Assembly: GCA_037833965.1 (NCBI GenBank)
Contig: AP031351.1
Location: 19,604,501-19,668,500 of the forward strand
Direction: 5' to 3'
Source of the DNA: Marchantia polymorpha subsp. ruderalis
Lineage: Eukaryota > Streptophyta > Marchantiopsida > Marchantiales > Marchantiaceae
DNA: 64,000 bases
The notes below the pieces were generated by a model. The model ran no database searches, was not told the DNA's origin, and saw only the letters and a program-made list of their open reading frames with translations. Of the stretch, positions 46,291-57,906 are shown piece by piece. The position numbers and the translations under genes are program-made. Position 1 is the first letter of the stretch. Each line of letters opens with the position of its first letter.

Positions 46291-49200
46291 CTTTCACGAC
46301 CCTTTCCAGTTGTCCCAACGCAGCGCGCGAGCCTCGTCTCTGCGCTTCAGAGATGACTACTACGCTATGCGGCTTTCCTTTCCTTTGACAGGTAACAAAC
46401 AAAGACGCTAGTCTCGTTGAAAGCACAATACTTTGCTACGCGCGATATTCAGACCTAAATTCACAAATTCCTCACATCTGTTCCACACCGCAACAAACCC
46501 GTCACCCCCTGCGTAGACAAACACACAGACATTCTACTGAGTAACGAAACTAATCGTTTGGCATTTGAACTCGCTTCAGCTACATCCTGCACGGCCTGAA
46601 TTGCCGAATATGCAAAATCGCCATCGGTTTCGAGGCCGTGCCTCGACGCATCGTGCAACTCCTTCCGCCACTGCTCCGTTGTTCAGCCTGTCGAAGCGTC
46701 ACTGGCCGATTGCATTCGTGAAGCGTGAGAAATTCTCCAGCACATGTCAAAGCAGAATCAGGTGGATCCAAATCCAAACACACAAGACCTCTGTGACTAA
46801 AACACGGGCAGGTTCCAAGAAGAGGAGGTTGCGAAAGGCCAACTCCAAACCCAACCCTCCAGGCCGTCCTGCTTATCTCGAACCCGCCTGCCAGAACTTA
46901 CATGCTGCAGGCATGACTCCACATTCCCAAACTAGGTTTCGGTGCTTTTCGGGATACTGCTGGCTTCTGGCGGAATCAGTAGGAGAGTTCACCTTCAACA
47001 ACTTCATGATTTAGAAACAGTCTCCAGTGCTGCATTCGACCTAAATGCTATAATGGAGATTGTTTTGTTTTGTGACTAATGATATATGTCTTTCACTCGT
47101 TTATAAATGCGGCGCACATTGTTCTCTCATTCCACACCAATGTTGAATAATGTGGTTCAGACTAAGTTAATGTAGAGAGAGAAAGGTCGGTTCCAAGTAG
47201 TCATGGGGTTTTTCCTTGTAGTCGACTAAGGACTACCAAACCGAGAATTGCGACCCAGGGTAGCTAAATTTGACTAGAAAAGACTGTTGGCGACCACGGG
47301 GGTTTCACAATAGTGCTGTTTTTGGGTTGTTTCAAAAGTGTTTTGCTGGATAGATACTTTGTTCATTAGCAGCAACTATACAATATGGGCAGGAATATCA
47401 TTCTCACCCTAAAACATCATTCCATATCACAAAAAAAATTAACCATGAACAACTCCATGGAATCGGCGGTTGCACAAGCTCGGAGAAATGACAAAAAGTA
47501 TGTTGAAGTAGGACACAAATTTCTCCTATCTTTAGGGGTGGGAGGTCCTCCAACCTTATATATTCATTCGATGCAATAAGCTTCACCTATTGCATATAGG
47601 ATGAGTTTAGGGGTTTTACGAAATGGACAAATATAGGATTTTGCAAAAAAGAAGAAGAATTGAACTGATATTATATATATATATATAGTATGGTATTTGA
47701 TTATAAATCAATGTATATGCACACTAGTTAAGTGCACATTGCATCGGGCGACATTAGTTTAAAAAAACTTTTTCTATTCTCATTTTGCTCATCTAAGTTA
47801 CTGTCAATCTCGAGACAAGATTTTTCCAAATATAGACGTTAAATTGCGCGCAAAAGAAAGGTGCATAGATCGTTGCGTTGTGACCTTAGCATTTTGTGAT
47901 GATGAGATGAGACATAAAACAATGAAATGCGTAATGAAAGATAGGACATCCTTATGATATCATCCTTATATATTACAATTTATATGTGTTGAAAAAAATT
48001 TCAAGACTCATTTAGATTCTAATGGGTTTATCTAAAAGTAAATACATACTAATCCCAAAGATCAACATAGTATACATCTCTATTCAGAGAGTTTCAAAAG
48101 AACCATCTTTCTTTGCATCGAGCTCCTTGAGAATTTATTGTTTTGTCTCCGGGTTATGCAGGGAGAGGCGTGGAAGCCCCACAGCATCTGTTCGCGCTTC
48201 GCGCTTACCCCCCCTAGATGGTTTATGGTATATCGTTTATACGTATCTCGCCAAATTTTTTGGTGAAAAATTTACAAAATTGGTATTCATGTAACGAACC
48301 ATGTACTTAATTTTAATCTTTTAGAAACTATAATTTCATCTAACTATCTCTTCATTTTGTAGAAAAAAACCTATTGAAATTCTATTATATATAGATGATA
48401 AAATTTTAAAATTCAGATCCATTAAGACATAACTAATTTCTTTTACTATTTTATCATATTCAATTCAAAATATTAAAATATATAATATATATTTCATAAA
48501 TTAAAAGATAAAAAATATAAATAATTTTAATGAATCTTTTGAGTTTTGATGATGGAATATACCATATATTTAGCGTTTTATAATGTGAGATAGTTTTGGG
48601 ATACAAATTGGATTATTTCATAAAATTTTATGTGGAGTCTTTCTAAATAAGATTGAAATTTTTGGTTGAGTCTATCTGATACTAATTGAATTTGGAGCAT
48701 TGAACGAAATATTGATTAAGTTTTATTTTCATAGAAACAATTTCAATGAACATATTATATGACGATTAGATATCTCATTTTAAGTTTTTAAAATTTATGA
48801 ATAATATGTTGCCCAGACATGATCGCCCTCAAACCACAATTTTGTAAATTGGAAGATTTCTTGCGTGACTCAAATTGGAAGAAGGATTCTAGGTACTGCC
48901 GGACCAAAGTACCGTGGATCTGTCAGCAATTGATCATTATAGTCATTCACGTAAGTCTGAAAAAATTAAAATCCCGGTTCCAGTTTCCCTGTGTCCAAAA
49001 TATCAGTACATTTTCTTCATGGGAAGACCGAACCTCTTGTCATCTTCGAATATCAGCTCGACGAATTAACGTCTTGAATAATCTCGGTTAAAACTCCACG
49101 GCTGCCAGCAGAGTAATTTTCGCAGTTGGAGTACTCAGTGTTCGTTCCCTTTCGAAAGTTCTCTCGAAAAGGTACGTGAACATTTCAGGAAAACGTTCTG

Positions 49201-50181
49201 AAAGTCATGCCGTGCACACGATTTATGTGTATAAAGAAACATGGGTCTAACACATGAGTCCAAGTATCTCAGCAGCAATAAATAGGCACTTCGAATTGAA
49301 ATAACGTCGGGAAATATGCAGCACTGGCACTGTGAATTTTAAGGCAGTTGTCCTGACATTGGCCAAACAAGCAAGAAGACTATTGTTCATGTATGCAGGG
49401 CCCTTCAAGTTCTCACTTTTTTCAGGGCTTCGTAGCCAAATGTTGGTCTTACGTACTTCACTAAGATATCCCAAATGGGCATTATTGTCGAGTCAAATCT
49501 TGTGCTCTGAGAGTAATACATTCAAATATAGGGTGTAGTGGAGGTGCTGGAACACATACGAAGTGTGTGTATCATGGACGAAGCCAATTAATGTGTCTCC
49601 TCCGGAGCTTCGGGGCCGCAATATTATCCCTTGACAACAATAGAATAAGTGGTTCTTATCCATAGGGCGAGACACATATACCAGATCTTGCAAGAAATAC
49701 CAACATTTAGTACAGACATAAAAGTAACCCTTGTGGTCAATATAAAGCTTCACGATGATGTACAAAATTTCAAAAGAAAGTAATCACCTACTTCTAGTAG
49801 AAACCAATAGTCTCCGGGCTTGAACCTATTTTCATTTAACGATCCTTGTTTTTCAGGATTAGCGGTTAGATCCTATAGTCTAATCATCACAAACTTATTA
49901 CATGGAACAACTTTTCGGATCTTCGTACTTACGGGCGGAAAGGGCTTGACGTGTTACGGGGCCGGAGGCTGTAACGTTTCGCTTGATATCAGGAGCCGGG
50001 GTCATATTCCTATTTCTCCTAAAACGGGAGTTTCTCCTACGGGCACGTCCATCATAAAGTCTCACGGTTTTGGGAGTACTCCCAGGAAACTTGTATCTCG
50101 AAAGGAAATATGAGAGCTACGAGAATCGCTCCATTCCCATACACTTTCACACGAGGCTATTTCGAAGCCTCGTATGAATAT
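46291..50181. other. Upstream region of the RS/RGG gene, then intergenic with AT-rich island
   Basis: The first few hundred bases are probably the promoter and 5' UTR of the minus-strand gene. A plus-strand frame at about 46565-47014 starts only with TTG and has no known domain. At about 48.25-48.81 kb the sequence is again strongly AT-rich. No other gene is recognised. Confidence 0.4.
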
Positions 50182-50486
50182 GGCTCCGATCGGGTTCGAG
50201 TAAAACTCGGAAACCCGAGTTCGGTTCGGGTATCGGGCTGTACCCGACCCGAAAATTATTATAGCAACGACCGATAAGAACGCACCTAGTCCGTCCTCGT
50301 CTGCATCGGCTTCCGCTCCGTCCGGCGAAACTCTGCTCCTCCTCTCGTGTCTCGTCCCGCCTCCCTCGCAGTCCTGTACGATCATGGATCCGCCGACCCA
50401 CCCGGGGTTCGGGTTCGACTCGAATCCGACCCGCTTTTTCGGGTCGGGTTCGCGTTGAAAGTCAAACCCGACCCTTTCGGAGCCCT
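50182..50486. mobile_element. hAT-like non-autonomous element (MITE)
   Basis: The left end reads GGCTCCGATCGGGTTCGA and the inverted right end reads GGCTCCGAAAGGGTCGGGTT, so the ends are inverted repeats. Both halves are full of TCGGG and CCCGA motifs in mirrored arrangement (for example CCCGAGTTCGGTTCGGG), the subterminal pattern known from plant hAT elements. The centre is GC-rich and non-coding. Eight-base target duplications were not clear. Confidence 0.6.
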
Positions 50487-51782
50487 ACCTATGTCCGAGG
50501 ACTGCGCTCGCTAAATCTGTTTCTTCGCGTTCACACTGCCAATACCAGAAGTGGGATGCTGGTGGATGAATCTCCGGACAATTTTAAAAAGTACACGTAA
50601 GCATGGCCGCGGGCGATCCAGACTTCAACTGGACTGCATGGGCCGCGGGCCAGGAGTGTCATGGCGTTTGGCGCGTTCCAAACGACTGATTCTGCAGACG
50701 ACAACAAAGTAGCAAGCTGCAGCGTGCGACGACGATCGAAGCTTTAATAATTATGTATGTGCAGTACGAGGGATTCGCATCCTAAAACTCGCTAAAACTC
50801 GCAGCCTGCGTATCGCAGTTTTATGCCCCATCAAAGCAGGCGGTACTTCGTTTTCAAGATCCGACCTTCGCCTGTAGGGGAGAGGTCTGGGTGTCTTTTC
50901 TCGGCCCACTTTTCGAGGTCAGTGGAGAAGAAGATCTCAGCGTTATGGAGCCGTATGTGTGTGTAGCACCAGATAATTTACCCAAGAGGTTCATTTTTAT
51001 ACATAACAAATGCAAACCTATGAGTGAAGGTCAATTGGCGTGCTAGTTGTGGCCAGTTTGTATGTGGAAGCAGTCTGCATGCCGGAACAAATGTGAGTGG
51101 TAGATGACCAACGCACAAATCGGAACTTCGAAGATCAGTTCGACGACAGAGCAATCTATAGCATCTGCGGTATAAGAGCAACATCTAAATTACTAGAACG
51201 AAGGGAATTCGAGAAGGAGAGAGAACTAAATATCAGTCTTATTTTCTCAAGATGTTAGAGCTTCCTAACACATATATTCAAGTTGACATGTGCTCCCTTG
51301 ACGTAAATCAAGGCCAATACTAAGGGTGAAGCTATCCAGGAAAGTGCAAATACTACACGAGTTTTTACCCTACCTCTTTATGTAAACTCTTTGGAGCACT
51401 CTAGATTCTTCGTAATTTCCTGTCCGACTGAGAAGCAGAGGTGTTCAATATGTCATTTAATTTTTACGCATTAAAAACCTTATCTTATTGTTCTATTCTT
51501 GCTATTTTATTCGACTTTCAAGTTGTCACTTCAGAGCCTGCAAGATTTTTCCTGAATTAACGTGGTTGGATTAACTCAGATCGATCGAGAAGAGTTGCTT
51601 GTAACCTTTGGCGTCATGTATTTTCATCTCGGAAGATCTGCTAGTCACCTGTCACGGTTTTTTTCGACATCGGTCACTCTGCCTGCTGGTCAGATTGCTT
51701 TCGTCAGCAGAAATCAATACCTGAATGAATTTTTTCTGCTTCTTTTATCTAGGACATCAAGAGTACCTCAATATTGTTCGTG
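50487..51782 (+). promoter_or_regulatory. Upstream region of HEI10
   Basis: No coding feature recognised. The last few hundred bases should contain the HEI10 promoter and 5' UTR. No meiosis-specific element could be identified by eye. Confidence 0.35.
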
Positions 51783-53575
51783 ATGAAGTGTAACGTTTGT
51801 TGGCGCAACCTTGAAGGACGAGGGGTTGCAACAAATTGCGGACATGTCTTCTGTATCCTTCTTGATTTCTATCACGTTTTCCAGGACGGTCATTTTGCTA
51901 TGATTGTAACTGCAACCCATTTCTTTTCTTGAACATTCCCTTAACTAAGTCTATAAAAAGGTGTGGAGGATGCAACAAGAATTCTACACTCGGACTCCAC
52001 ATGCCCATTGTGCGAAAAGATTCTATCCAAGAGGTAACATAATTTCATCGTGATTTTGTCTAAAATCACTTTGCTAGTTCTGGATATTTCGGGCCTCATT
52101 ATTTAAATTATTTACAACTATGTGCAGTGACATGAAAGCGGTCGACCTTAATCCGAAGGAAGAGTGGGTAAATGTAAGAGCATATTTCAACCTCTTTTGC
52201 AACCCCCAAAAGTTTGTTTTCAAGTTTATCAGAGAGACAGCCAACATTACCAATATCATAAATCATTAAAATTGGTGTGCAGATGGCCATGGCTGGAGTT
52301 CCACCCGATTATAGTATCCCAATTCTGGCGATGCTTTCAATGATTGTAGCTAGACAGTGCCGGCATCTAATAAAGAACATAGTGGACACAGTGGACATTT
52401 CGTCTCTTTGCGTAGTTTTCCTTAACATCGTGTGCAGTTATGAAGAGTGCTTTCAAGGGCGTAGTCTTTTGGTTAGGTCAGAAGGATGTGGAAGCTCAGG
52501 TAACAGTCAGTAAGGCTATGCAACTACGTCAGAAGTTTGAAGAAATGCAGACAAAGTACATGGAAAAATTACAGCAAGTCCATGCTGGCTACCAGAAGGC
52601 TATGAAGAAACTCCAGTGTGTGCAGGAAGAGAAAGACAGTCTTCTCAAGGACAGAAAAGAATTACAGGAAAAATATGCAGAAAAGGCAAGGTAGAATATG
52701 ATGACTTTTCAGTTCATTAAGAACTACAAAAACGTTTTTTTATTTCAAAGGAAAATGCGAAGGTGCCCACTGTGTATCCCGAAGTTCGCAACTCTTCATT
52801 TACTCGTTTGAGGTTATAGACATTATTCACAGCTGAACTTGTGTCTGCTTCCGACTTACTCGTTTTCATTGACGCAGGCAAAAGAGAAAGTTGGAAGAGA
52901 TGTATGAAACTTTGCGAGGAGAATACGAGAAAGTAAAACGAACTGCTCTAGTGCCGGGTTCTCGAAGTCCCCCATTTCAGAAGTCAAACCAATTCGATTT
53001 TACGGCCCCAACACCATCTGGATTTGAAGATCGGACGCAATTGAGGACCTCAGGTAGTGAATTTTATATAATTTGATCATTTGTAAAAATTTGGCTTCAT
53101 CAAAGTCCTGAAGTTTGTTTACTTAAGGCATATATCAGATAACAATTAGTTCGCATTGGTTACATAATTGGGAAACTACCTTAGGTACATAAAGCATAGG
53201 TGACAAACAATACATAATTCAGGTACCCCAGTCGGTAGATTCTCCTGGTTTTAGTTAATTTACACCTTTTGCAGACTCCGAGAGACCGATGGAGTTTTTG
53301 GGCCTGGCTCCAGGAACTCCAGCTCCTAATAGTCAGATGTGGCCAGCACGACAGAAACCTGTTTCTGGTCTCTTTGACGGGCCCAGTCACCCAGCAATAC
53401 GGAGAAGAGATCAGTCTGGGAGGCTGCAGAAAAATGAAGCTGGAAGTTCACCTTTCAAAAAGTCCGACCCTCCGTTGTTTACGCTGGATGGTGGAATCAC
53501 ATCCACTGGCATCCGCAACATGCTTCTGTCACCGATGAAACGACCTGCAAGCCGGATGCCACCTTCTGGGTTCAG
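51783..53575 (+). CDS. HEI10: HEI10/CCNB1IP1-type meiotic RING E3 ligase
   Basis: Seven exons recognised: 51783-51852, 51961-52033, 52128-52173, 52283-52313, 52438-52690, 52878-53053 and 53275-53575, GT-AG and phase-consistent, about 316 codons (Arabidopsis HEI10 has 304 aa). The N-terminal RING has C3, C6, C19, H21, C24, C38 and C41. Next comes the conserved VDLNPKEEWVNMAMAG and then IMKSAFKGVVFW. A coiled coil follows (VSKAMQLRQKFEEMQTKY through DRKELQEKYAEKARQKRK), then a disordered tail with the MWPARQKP block and RNMLLSPMKRP. HEI10 acts on chromosomes at meiosis, where it accumulates at sites that become class I crossovers; that role is known from Arabidopsis, rice and mouse. The last exon is unresolved: a splice to 53705 would end the protein after two residues, and a splice near 53848 would add about 17. 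The ATG was chosen because it precedes C3 directly. Confidence 0.93.
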
Positions 53576-56500
53576 GTACGTCTTTCTCAAGTTCCGCACG
53601 TATACTGCAAAATAGTCTTCTCTTTCTGATGAAACTTATGATACAGTACAACAGTATTGTCTGGCTATTCATCCGAATTTACGTCCGACTTTTATGTTAT
53701 GCAGCTCTTGAAACTGCTCGATCCACCTCTACTTATCCAAGACTTCGACTTTATGTGACTTCTTGCTTTCTCCGTCGACGATTTTTGATAGAGTGCAATA
53801 AATTGCACAAGACCTAATTTTTGTAAGAAAGATGGGGTGGTAACAGGTTTCTCGTTACGGGTGATGGGAGCAAGCATGATGGACATAACAAACGATGATT
53901 CATTGAAGACAATTTACAATCTGAATTTTGTTTTCATTGGGGTTTTATAGTTAAGATCCAATGCTCTTATCACCTTTTAACCGTCCTGAAATGAGCCCTA
54001 CCTTTCACCTTTGCTGAAGCTATCACAACCAACTAAATCGTAGCTGCCATCCAATTGCAATCCACCCAAGGGTCAAGATTGTGAACGCAGACAGACCGTA
54101 CACTGAAATGCAAATTGCGTAGCGCATATTGCTAGTATTGTTGTTCAAGTTCTCGACTTTCCCTCCTTTGGTTTTTCGCTTAATTTTGCCTACCTTATGT
54201 TCAGCAGGCAAGAATAATCAAAATTCGTTGGTTTTATCGGCTCTTTCGGTACTTTCTGTCACATGCTCACTGGTACCGTAACCTTGTCATTTACGCTTAA
54301 GCTTGTCTTGTGTAACGTAGGCAGCCAATATGTTCTCAACAACTTACCTTTAGGAGAAAGTACCGTATAAATATTGGTTTTTAACTTGCATTTGTATCTC
54401 ATCTTTCTTATTACATTATTCAGTTTTTTGAAAACGAAAATATTGGAAATCTTCGAGAAGGTTGGCGGAAGTAATCAATGTCGAGAAATCTTTCAAGGGT
54501 TTGAAAGCCTATCCAAGATTTTTGGGTTAGAGGAAATGGAGTAAGGGCATTTTTCTCATTGTAAAGGTCTAGTCTCGTTGTCACTGCTGTGACCTTGACT
54601 TTCTTTCAACTTTTATGTTATGATCTTTAGCCTGCAGCGATGATTGATGTCATCGCTCATCGTCATTTGCAAAGTTGATTGCAAAATAGGATTACTGGAG
54701 ATGCATCGGATGCAATGAAAGTTGCAATACATTGTATTATGTATGACATATATGGCTATTAGCTAGCATTTATCGAGCAGGTATTGCAGCTGGCAAACTC
54801 TATAAGTAGGTTTCAAGTTTGGAAACCCAACTACTTGTCGGGCAACAAAGTAGCTGTATGTGGTAGGTTGAGATGTGATTAGGGTGAGTTTAGATGAGAT
54901 GCAAATGCTTTGTGCGAAGCTGCATGGTTGAAGCAATTATTATCTACTAAGGCCTCATTGTTATACAGCTCATTTTTATGGTGATAACATAAGACTATTC
55001 TGCTGTGCGAATCCTATATTCCACGTTATGACTAAATAGAATGAAAGGCGTAAGGCTTTCGCACTTTTTACACATTTAGAAAATCATGTCAAGCTCACAT
55101 GTCGGCGAAGTCTGACATGTTACATAGCAGTCGTGTAAGACAGAATCACTAACTAAATGGAGGTACAAATGAAAGGTAACACAGCTTGACATATATATCT
55201 TTTGCATCTATGAAGGGTAAATTTGTTGGATATTAGTCAACAAGAGTTTGGGTTGAAGTGTTCTTCTTGCCCTGAGAGCTTTCTGTACTGGTCTACTTCC
55301 ACGGTTGCATATATGACAATCAAATTACTTCCCAATCGTATTGATGTGCCATCAGTCAATATATGTTGTAGGTTCGAAATGAAATGACAGCTCAAATTTT
55401 TGTGCTTGCAAAGATAAGTTAATTGTGCCTTCGTGATCCCAGATTACATCAATCAACAGAAAAATGGACTCAGCTGCAGCAGATGCATGCAAGGGCAGAA
55501 CATTAGTCTCCTAAGGCAAATGGGGAAGCAAATAATTTCGGATTCCGGTTGAATAAACCTTACGGTTCGATGGCAATTATCAATACAACGATTGGTGTTT
55601 CTTTTGTTTATACTTAAGTTTTGTACAAAATTGGACCATTGTAAAAAAGTGCAATGCACCGAGGTCATGGCACCAAGCCACGGGACTCAGAGTTTCACCA
55701 TAAGAATGAGAAAGAGGAATGAATTACGAGGACATTTTAAAAAGCTCGTATGATGAATTATGCCCTGCCGAGGGCATATATGGCGACAAGGCAAACAATG
55801 AGCAGGTAATCAAATGATTCATGGGCATGTCAAACCATGAAAATTACTGTTGATTGATTGAATCCTTGACACAGGAAATAGTATCAATTTGACACTGGAG
55901 GCGGAATGCAGTGGCAATATGATGAAATATCGGCAGTCAGGATCACCATGCGAGATTCACGAGGCTGGAAACAATGCCAAATACCCTCGATAAATTGCCA
56001 TGATATACCTGCAAACACCTGATGGGTTTGAACGATCTGCCCCCTTCCCTGGCGCATGGAGTGACGCACGAACGAGTCAACCCGCGGCAGAAGAACCACG
56101 AGCTCGTGGCCACGGTCATAAAGAACGAGGTGCGGTCGAGGCAGCAAGTGACTCAAATGCTGCCAAATACCAATGGAGGAAGAAGGTGCACGAGACGACG
56201 TTGCCGGGAGAGAACGTGACCAGGTGCACCTTCCTCCGGGCCTGTCGAAGGCCGACGACCCCGCCATGCACACGACCCGAAAAATGCAATCGCTCGAAGA
56301 GATCTCTGTGACACGCTGCTCCTGCAGATTCCAAATCACGAAGTACGCGAAGATGTGGCCTCTGCGACGAACGCAAAAATCTCCCGAGCTTCAAATCGAG
56401 ATCTCCGTCGCCGCCTCACAAATGACAGATGGACATCCCTCTCGCTGACTCGGACAGGACTACTCGGAGTCCGTTACTTATTACGATTCAGCGGACGTGC

Positions 56501-56802
56501 TTCCTCACGCGTCGGACCCGGCAGCGGGACGACGCCCAAACCCGCCCTCATATTGCCCTCCTCCGTATCCGGGCCCGGTACAAAATACAAACGAAAACGG
56601 CCGGCGCGGTTGGCTCACGCTGCAAGCTGTGATCAATTTTAAAAAGGCTTTTCTAAAAAACTCGTAATTATTTAGTGCCATGAAATTGATTTTTAAATTT
56701 TAAACTTGAAATTAAAAATCGGGTTTCAAAGGACTTTGCTGCAGTATATAATTTAATTGCAAACGATATACGTTATTAGTGTTCTCAGTGTAAAATTATT
56801 GA
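53576..56802. other. 3' part of HEI10, then intergenic
   Basis: The final HEI10 exon and 3' UTR lie in the first few hundred bases. From 54 to 55.9 kb nothing is recognised. At about 56.0-56.6 kb the GC content rises and a plus-strand frame from the ATG at 56022 (MGLNDLPPSLAHGVTHERV) could be a first exon ending at GGAAGAAG near 56185. No family or second exon found. Confidence 0.35.
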
Positions 56803-57906
56803 AATGGAAGCTATCGAAGTAGTAGACCTTGTCAATCTACGAAATGAAAAAAACCAACCTGCAGCCAAGAAACGAGGGCAAAAAGCTAGCAAGATGTGAG
56901 AATCATTCACACTTGAAGAAACGCCGACCACCAAAATTGTCAACTTTCAATGTATTTCACTGCAATACATTCAAAGTTGCCATGAAAAAGCGAGTGTGAT
57001 GGTTGACCTCCATTCAAGAAGTTAATGAATGGCATGAACATCAGCAATCAACTTGAATGGTATATAAGATTAAAGAGACGCGTAGCTCCATCCCTTTTAT
57101 CAAAGGCCACGAAACAAAAACAAAAATTGAACAGCCAGTCATCTATAAGATAATTCTCGTTACCAATGGTCAATCAAGAAGAAGTTCCATAAAGCCATCG
57201 CTTAACCCTATGACTACACCGGGATATCGTTCCAACGCGTGGAAGATACAAACTTGATTGAGGAAATCAAAATGCTACGATCCGATCAAGGTTTCCTGGT
57301 TAGTCGCAAGAAGTTCGAACGTGTGGAAGATACAAACTTGATTGAGTAAATGAAAATGTTACGATCCGATCAAGGTCTCCTGCCTAGTCGCAAGAAGTTA
57401 GTCGATGACTTGTTGGATCCGTGTTATGATGAGATTAAGGAGATGTAGTATTAACTTATCCTTTCATTATCACCAATTTGCCTTTCACTAACAATTGGTC
57501 TAATATTCGCAATGTATCTATCGTACATTACATGGCAACATGTTCAACAAGCTTGGTCTTGGAATCCGTATGCACTAGCGAACAAAGCCACCTAGTTGAA
57601 TGGATTGCTCGCAACATTAGACGTGTCATTAAAATACATTCAAACACTGTCTTTGTGGGCGCTGTTACCGATAATACCTCTACAAATAAAAATGGATCTT
57701 GTTGAAGATTGAATTCATACAAATTCTCAACGATGTACTTTGCGTGCTCTACATTTCATGGTGAAGTACATTTTTGGTGCAAAGAAAAACGGAACGATGT
57801 AAATATTATCGCAACTTATTGTTTTGTTTACTTATTTGAGATTCTCTTACTCTTTGTCAAGAACCGTAAATATTTGTCAACTGTTTTTATACTTATCATG
57901 CAATGA
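56803..57906 (+). pseudogene. hAT-type transposase pseudogene with BED finger and DUF659
   Basis: Plus-strand remnants of an hAT transposase. About 56803-57030: MEAIEVVDLVNLRNEK, then a BED zinc-finger pattern (ESFTLEETPTTKIVNFQC, with a second cysteine and the LH.R end in shifted frames). About 57180-57450: PMTTPGYRSN and, after a duplicated piece, RKKLVDDLLDPCYDEIKEM. About 57478-57705: the core of DUF659 (HYMATCSTSLVLESV, EQSHLVEWIARNI, VFVGAVTDNTSTNKN). About 57720-57800: HFMVKYIFGAKKNGT. Several stops and frame changes make it inactive. BED plus DUF659 is a known arrangement in plant hAT transposases. The C-terminal dimerisation domain was not found up to 58.9 kb. Confidence 0.82.
57234..57401. 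repeat. Tandem duplication, unit 84 bp, inside the hAT pseudogene
   Basis: Units 57234-57317 and 57318-57401 share GGAAGATACAAACTTGATTG, CTACGATCCGATCAAGGT (one change) and TAGTCGCAAGAAGTT. The length is a multiple of three, so the duplication itself kept the reading frame; the TGA at its start and the TAA in the second copy came from substitutions. Confidence 0.88.

Noticed and set aside
45999..46356. Plus-strand leucine/serine-rich frames opposite the RS/RGG gene
   Set aside because: They are shadows of the arginine/glutamate-rich coding strand.
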